A stretch of 10,641 nt of DNA, taken from NCBI GenBank assembly GCA_902782795.1, contig CACZOT010000392.1, positions 1 through 10,641 of the forward strand. Direction: 5' to 3'. Of the stretch, positions 7,447 through 10,641 are shown piece by piece; positions within the stretch are counted from its first letter, which is position 1; every line of letters starts with the position of its first letter. Below the pieces are notes generated by a model. It made no database searches. It was not told where the DNA came from and was given only the letters and a program-made list of their open reading frames with translations. Position numbers and translations under genes: made by a program. Origin of the DNA: an uncultured Eubacteriales bacterium. GTDB taxonomy: Bacteria > Bacillota > Clostridia > Christensenellales > Aristaeellaceae.

Positions 7447-9080
7447 TCCGCTTCCTCCCACTTGGCGTGCAGGGCGCTCTCGATGCGGCGGGCAACGGCC
7501 TCGTTGACGATCTCGTTGAGATGCGAAGGCACGGCGCCGTACTCGTATTTTTCGTCGGTGAAATAGTTCTCCTCCCGCCACGCGGGGATGAAAAGCGCAT
7601 CCGGAAGGACGGCCCGCAGGCGCTCGTACCGGCCCCGCAGGATCTCGTTCGCGCGGCGGATGGCCTCCGCCTCCGGGAAGGGACGCGTATTGCCCGGCGT
7701 CCCCACCGTTTCGCTCAGGTAGTTCTCCACCACCACGACCCGCACGCCCGGCGCGGCCGCGTACAGGCGCTCGAAGAAGCGTGCCGCGCTCTCCCGCCAG
7801 AGCTCCTCGCAGGCCGGGGAGCCGAAGGGCAGCGTTTCGTCCGGCGCAGCGTCCGCCAGGTTCGAGCCCTGCCAGGCGTCGCTGAGGGTCATGATCCCCT
7901 CGCCGAAGCGGGCCAGATCGAAGCGCTCCTCGATCAGGTCCAGGAAGAAGTACTTCGGCCGCACGCGCGCGGCGATCTCCCAGACGGCGCGATCCCGCTC
8001 GCGTCGGAGCATGATCTGGCGGTAGCGGTTCCTGTGGACGATCTCCCACCTTGGCAGAGGCCCGGAGACCGCGCTCGCGAGGCTTTGGAAGTTGCAGCGG
8101 CAGGCGGGGTCGTGCAGCCAGTTCATGTGGCTGAGGACGCGGTTGAGGTTGTAGCCGCCCCATGTCAGATACGGCTCGAGATGTGTGCCGGGGAACTGCT
8201 CCGCCAGGAAGGCGCGATAGTTGTCCACGAGCCTTTGGAACTCCTCCGGGGCGCGGCGGTGGAACTGCATGGCGAGGATATCGCTCAGGCGGTACTTGAC
8301 CACGCCTTCGAGCGTCGCGGCGTAGCGGTCGTACAGCCCCGTGCGGCGGAACTCAGCGATGAGGAAGCGCATGGCCTCCACGCCCAGGGCGTCGTCCGGG
8401 CGGCCGCTCTTGTCCGCGTAGCCGTTCTCGATGAGGGAATTCTCCCGGAAGCGGCGGTACCAGTAGAGCGGTTCCCGCACGCTGACCGCGCCGCCCGCCA
8501 GGGCCAGAACCAGGGAATACACCGCTGGCGATTCAAAGGAACAGCTGGGCATGCGGACGCCGTTTTTCGTCCAGAGGCTCCTTCGCGAGAGGGATTTATA
8601 CGTGGCCGTCGGCCCGTACTTCATGTGTTCCCGCAGGGTATAGGGAACGCCCATGCGCCCGTAGCAGGCGCGGTAGATGGCCTTGCCCGTGCGGTTGTCG
8701 TAGCGCCAGAGATCGCACTCGACGAAATCCGCGCCGCTCTCCCTGGCCGCGCCGAGGAGCTTTTCCAGGTACGTCTCCTCTACCCAGTCGTCCGGGTCCA
8801 CGAAGGCGATGTATTCGCCCCGCGCCAGGCGCACGCCCAGGTTGCGCGTGGCCGCCACGCCCTCGTTGGCCTTGTCCACCACGCGCACGCGCGCGTCCCG
8901 ACGCGCCCAGGCCTCGCAGCGGGCGAGGGAATCGTCCGTGGAGCCGTCGTTGATCAGCAATGCCTCAAAATCGGAACAGGTCTGTTTTGCCAGACTTTCC
9001 ATGCACTGTTCCAGGTATTCCCCCACGTTGTACACCGGCAGGATCACGGAGATCGCCGGCCCATGGATCTGTCCGCTCAT
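7443..9080 (-). CDS. GT2-family glycosyltransferase with C-terminal DUF6270-like domain
   Basis: 545 residues. Residues about 8-215 are a GT2 catalytic domain: ISVILPVYNVGEYLEQC (10-26), INDGSTDDS (43-51), TRNLGVRLARGEYIAFVDPDDW (78-99, metal-binding D95 and D97), and FESPAVYSLVLA (182-193), where the usual acidic pair ED is E-S. Residues about 220-320 are a helical linker. Residues about 340-535 resemble the DUF6270 domain often appended to clostridial GT2 enzymes: a basic Arg-rich helix (350-364), KYFFLDLIEERFDL (376-389), MTLSDAW (397-403), and a distal VPSHLNEIVNEAVA (517-530). The function of that domain is not established. The ATG at 9080 overlaps the previous stop (ATGA) and has GGAGG 8 bases upstream, so it is preferred to the in-frame start at 9110. 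Confidence 0.9.
   Translation of the reverse strand: MSGQIHGPAISVILPVYNVGEYLEQCMESLAKQTCSDFEALLINDGSTDDSLARCEAWARRDARVRVVDKANEGVAATRNLGVRLARGEYIAFVDPDDWVEETYLEKLLGAARESGADFVECDLWRYDNRTGKAIYRACYGRMGVPYTLREHMKYGPTATYKSLSRRSLWTKNGVRMPSCSFESPAVYSLVLALAGGAVSVREPLYWYRRFRENSLIENGYADKSGRPDDALGVEAMRFLIAEFRRTGLYDRYAATLEGVVKYRLSDILAMQFHRRAPEEFQRLVDNYRAFLAEQFPGTHLEPYLTWGGYNLNRVLSHMNWLHDPACRCNFQSLASAVSGPLPRWEIVHRNRYRQIMLRRERDRAVWEIAARVRPKYFFLDLIEERFDLARFGEGIMTLSDAWQGSNLADAAPDETLPFGSPACEELWRESAARFFERLYAAAPGVRVVVVENYLSETVGTPGNTRPFPEAEAIRRANEILRGRYERLRAVLPDALFIPAWREENYFTDEKYEYGAVPSHLNEIVNEAVARRIESALHAKWEEAE
7454..7458 (-). promoter_or_regulatory. Ribosome binding site deciding the start of the second GT2 gene
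   Basis: GGAGG on the minus strand lies 7 bases before the ATG at 7446-7444, within the end of the preceding gene. It rules out the much longer upstream reading of the same frame. Confidence 0.85.
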
Positions 9081-9922
9081 CGATAACCCCTCCCCACGGC
9101 CAGCAGGCATCTGTGCACCTGCTCCAGAACGGCCTTTTCGCGCGCGTCCAGCCCGGCCTTTTCCTGGGCGGCGCGCGTGACGCGGTTCCCCTCGCCGAAG
9201 AGCGCTCCATACAGGGGCGAGGGCTCCACCAGCGCGCAGGGGATCTCCCGCACGCCGTAATACAGCGACATGGCCAGGCGATGCAGGCCGTCCACCACGC
9301 GGTACTCCCTGTCCATGATGATGGGATAGGCGGGATCGAACCCGCGCCGCGCGAAGCCCGCCGCCATTTCGTAAAAGCGCTCCAGGCGGCGGCGCGCCGT
9401 TTCGGGGCTGCTGAAGACCGACTGCGTCTTCAGATAGATCTCCCGGCCCTGGTCAACGCCGCCGCACGCGGCGATCTCGCGGCCCTCCAGGGCGGCGTAG
9501 CGCACGGCGATCCAATAATCCTCCAGGGACTGGCGCGCCATGATCTCCGCGACGGCGATGCGCCGGGGCGGATCGCTCTGCCCAAAGGCCAGGGAGAACA
9601 GCCAGGGATAGATCCACACGCACTCGCCGGGCCAGGTCGCTTCCACCAGGCGGCGGATCTCCGGCTCGACGGCCTCGTGCACGGCGATGCAGACCATGGG
9701 CCGATCCCGCCGGGCGAGCACGCGCTCCGGAAGCCGCGGCCATTCCACGACCTCCAGGCCGTTCCACCATTCGCCGCCGCCCTTGGTCACCGCGCAGCAC
9801 AGAAGGCAGCCCTCCTCGCCCCGCCTCCGCAGGATCTCGTAAAACGTGCGCGCCACGAAGCCCGTGCCGTAAAGGACCACGCCCTTTTCCCGCATGCGCC
9901 GCAGCAGCTCCGCGCCGTCCAT
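9077..9922 (-). CDS. Rossmann-like domain fused to a ParB/sulfiredoxin-like domain
   Basis: 281 residues. Residues about 13-105 form a Rossmann-like module starting GVVLYGTGFVARTFYEIL. Residues about 160-232 resemble the ParB/sulfiredoxin fold. They show KTQSVFSSPE (165-174), a Phe/Arg-rich helix, a strand AYPIIMD (198-204), and the signature VVDGLHRLAM (209-218; D211, G212, H214, R215), followed by GVREIPCALV (223-232). In that superfamily the DGxHR region contributes to nucleotide binding or catalysis, and several members are NTP-dependent kinases or CTPases. Any such activity here is inference. The genomic setting argues against chromosome partitioning. The ATG at 9922 has AGGAGG 6 bases upstream and follows the LicD stop by 35 bases; its own stop overlaps the next ATG. 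An open frame extends upstream to 10312 but lies across the LicD gene. Confidence 0.8.
   Translation of the reverse strand: MDGAELLRRMREKGVVLYGTGFVARTFYEILRRRGEEGCLLCCAVTKGGGEWWNGLEVVEWPRLPERVLARRDRPMVCIAVHEAVEPEIRRLVEATWPGECVWIYPWLFSLAFGQSDPPRRIAVAEIMARQSLEDYWIAVRYAALEGREIAACGGVDQGREIYLKTQSVFSSPETARRRLERFYEMAAGFARRGFDPAYPIIMDREYRVVDGLHRLAMSLYYGVREIPCALVEPSPLYGALFGEGNRVTRAAQEKAGLDAREKAVLEQVHRCLLAVGRGYR
9089..9093 (-). promoter_or_regulatory. Ribosome binding site deciding the start of the GT2/DUF6270-like gene
   Basis: GGAGG on the minus strand lies 8 bases before the ATG at 9080-9078. The alternative in-frame ATG at 9110 would place this site inside the coding region. Confidence 0.85.
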
Positions 9923-9928
9923 GGCCTT

Positions 9929-9934
9929 CCTCCT
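9929..9934 (-). promoter_or_regulatory. Ribosome binding site deciding the start of the ParB-like gene
   Basis: A perfect AGGAGG on the minus strand lies 6 bases before the ATG at 9922-9920, in the 35-base gap after the LicD stop. It supports this start over any upstream one inside the LicD gene. Confidence 0.88.
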
Positions 9935-9957
9935 CTCCACTCGCGCCCCGGGGCCGG

Positions 9958-10641
9958 CTAGAGCAGCCGGATATCCGAGACCGGGTGCGTCTTGCGCTGC
10001 CCGGGCGGGGGCAGGCGCATGTAATCTCCGAATTTGAACCTCAGGTACCCGTCCGCGTCCGCGACGCCCGGGAAGGTGATCCCCTCGAAGACCACCAGTT
10101 CCTCTCCCTCGTACCACCGCCGCAGATAGCCCCAGGCGCGGTTGGGCGTGGGAAACATGAGGATGCGCACCCAGGGCGAATTCCGCCTGCGCGCCCGGGC
10201 GATCATGCCCTCGTAATGGGCGAGGATCCGCTCCTCGGGGACGCGGTCCACCAAACGGTACACGGCGCGGCGCAGGGGGCTTCTGTCCGCCACCTTGCCG
10301 ACTTTCGCCCACAGGGCCTTGCGCACGAGAAAACAGTGCAGGTTGACGAAGGCACGCCCCGCGAGGCTCCGCGGCACGGCGTCCAGGGGGAACACGTCGA
10401 TGAACACGCCCTGTTCGTAGGGCATGTGTTCCTGGTGCTCGCGCAGAAAGAGCGTGTCCCGGCGGCGGAGCTTGCCGTAACCCCAGCGGTAGCCGGGGGT
10501 CTCGGCGTGGTCCTGGAAATAAAAGCGGCTCTGGTCCAGCTCCGTTTGGCAGGCCTCGCGGAAGCGCTCGTACTCGCCGCGGAGCATGGCCACGTCCGCG
10601 TCGTCGTCCCAGGGGATGAAGCCCTTGTGGCGCACGGCCCC
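9958..10641 (-). CDS. LicD-family phosphotransferase (5' end beyond window)
   Basis: 227 residues are in the window, ending at TAG (9960-9958). The frame is open to the right edge and reads GAVRHKGFIPWDDDADVAM. GxxRHxGxIPWDDDxD is the hallmark of the LicD nucleotidyltransferase-like fold, with metal-binding Asp at in-window residues 12-14 and 16. Further family landmarks are YGKLRRRDT (55-63), GVFIDVFPLD (78-87), and the C-terminal FGDYMRLPPPGQRKTH (204-219). LicD proteins transfer phosphocholine or related phospho-alcohols from a CDP-linked donor to glycans or teichoic acids. The actual substrate here is unknown. The GTG at 10635 is internal to the conserved block and not the start; probably some 30-50 N-terminal residues are missing. 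It lies upstream of the other operon genes. Confidence 0.93.
   Translation of the reverse strand, partial: GAVRHKGFIPWDDDADVAMLRGEYERFREACQTELDQSRFYFQDHAETPGYRWGYGKLRRRDTLFLREHQEHMPYEQGVFIDVFPLDAVPRSLAGRAFVNLHCFLVRKALWAKVGKVADRSPLRRAVYRLVDRVPEERILAHYEGMIARARRRNSPWVRILMFPTPNRAWGYLRRWYEGEELVVFEGITFPGVADADGYLRFKFGDYMRLPPPGQRKTHPVSDIRLL

Noticed and set aside
5155..7566. Plus-strand open frame of 803 codons antisense to the HAD, DUF1919 and GT2 genes
   Set aside because: It crosses three well-supported minus-strand genes and shows no motifs. Long antisense frames are a by-product of high GC at third codon positions.
7447..8163. N-terminal extension of the 408-residue GT2 protein
   Set aside because: It would overlap the upstream GT2 gene by 720 bases and encodes low-complexity Arg/Gly/Pro sequence. 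The ATG at 7446 has a ribosome binding site and a start/stop overlap.
7467..9086. Plus-strand open frame of 539 codons antisense to the GT2/DUF6270-like gene
   Set aside because: Composition and lack of motifs mark it as an antisense shadow of the GT2 gene.
9081..9110. Alternative start of the GT2/DUF6270-like gene at 9110
   Set aside because: The internal ATG at 9080 has GGAGG at 8 bases and forms an ATGA overlap. The extra ten residues match no GT2 feature and encode the ribosome binding site itself.
9945..9954. Perfect 10-base palindrome GCCCCGGGGC in the gap after LicD
   Set aside because: It has no loop and no T run, so it is not a terminator, and a short GC palindrome is expected by chance in DNA of this composition.
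9923..10312. N-terminal extension of the ParB-like protein
   Set aside because: It runs across the LicD gene in another frame. The ATG at 9922 has a perfect AGGAGG and directly precedes the Rossmann strand.
10633..10635. GTG as the start of the LicD gene
   Set aside because: The residues just upstream (G-A) belong to the conserved GAxRHxGFIPWDDD block, so the gene clearly continues past the right edge.

Overview
This window reads as part of a surface-glycan (capsule or cell-wall polysaccharide) locus from a high-GC Gram-positive anaerobe, most likely a member of the Clostridia. Three things point there. The protein families (LicD, DUF1919, HAD hydrolases of the COG5610 type, GT8 and GT2 with appended domains) are typical of Lachnospiraceae/Oscillospiraceae-like glycan clusters. 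Nearly every gene has a strong AGGAGG-type ribosome binding site. The one clear promoter is sigma-A-like. The genus cannot be told from the sequence.

Layout, left to right. Positions 1-1366 (minus strand) hold most of a fusion of a methyltransferase-like domain and a kinase-like domain, open at the left edge. A 90-bp divergent promoter region follows. Positions 1457-2695 (plus strand) hold a monocistronic GT8 glycosyltransferase with its own promoter and its own intrinsic terminator. From the right edge down to 2744 (minus strand) runs a tightly packed operon, in transcription order: LicD-family phosphotransferase (open at the right edge), a Rossmann + ParB/sulfiredoxin-like protein, a GT2 glycosyltransferase with a C-terminal DUF6270-like domain, a second GT2 with a C-terminal Rossmann domain, a DUF1919 protein with an N-terminal Rossmann domain, and an 841-residue multidomain HAD protein. 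Three of the junctions are 4-base start/stop overlaps.

How the genes probably work together: the GT8 and two GT2 enzymes would build an oligosaccharide or polymer. LicD would add a phospho-alcohol such as phosphocholine or a related group. The HAD, DUF1919, ParB-like and methyltransferase/kinase-like proteins would supply modification or trimming steps whose substrates cannot be read from sequence. No flippase, polymerase, transporter, anchor or sugar-nucleotide biosynthesis gene is in the window, so it is an internal slice of a larger locus.

The most unusual features are these. A small Rossmann-like module recurs in five of the eight proteins, at either end of unrelated catalytic domains. 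The HAD protein appears to contain a second, catalytically dead HAD domain. The methyltransferase domain appears to have lost its SAM-binding acidic residues. A ParB/sulfiredoxin-like DGxHR domain sits inside a glycan operon. Apart from the 90-bp divergent region and the 48-bp convergent region, the window is essentially all coding. I saw no tRNA, rRNA, CRISPR array, insertion sequence or riboswitch.
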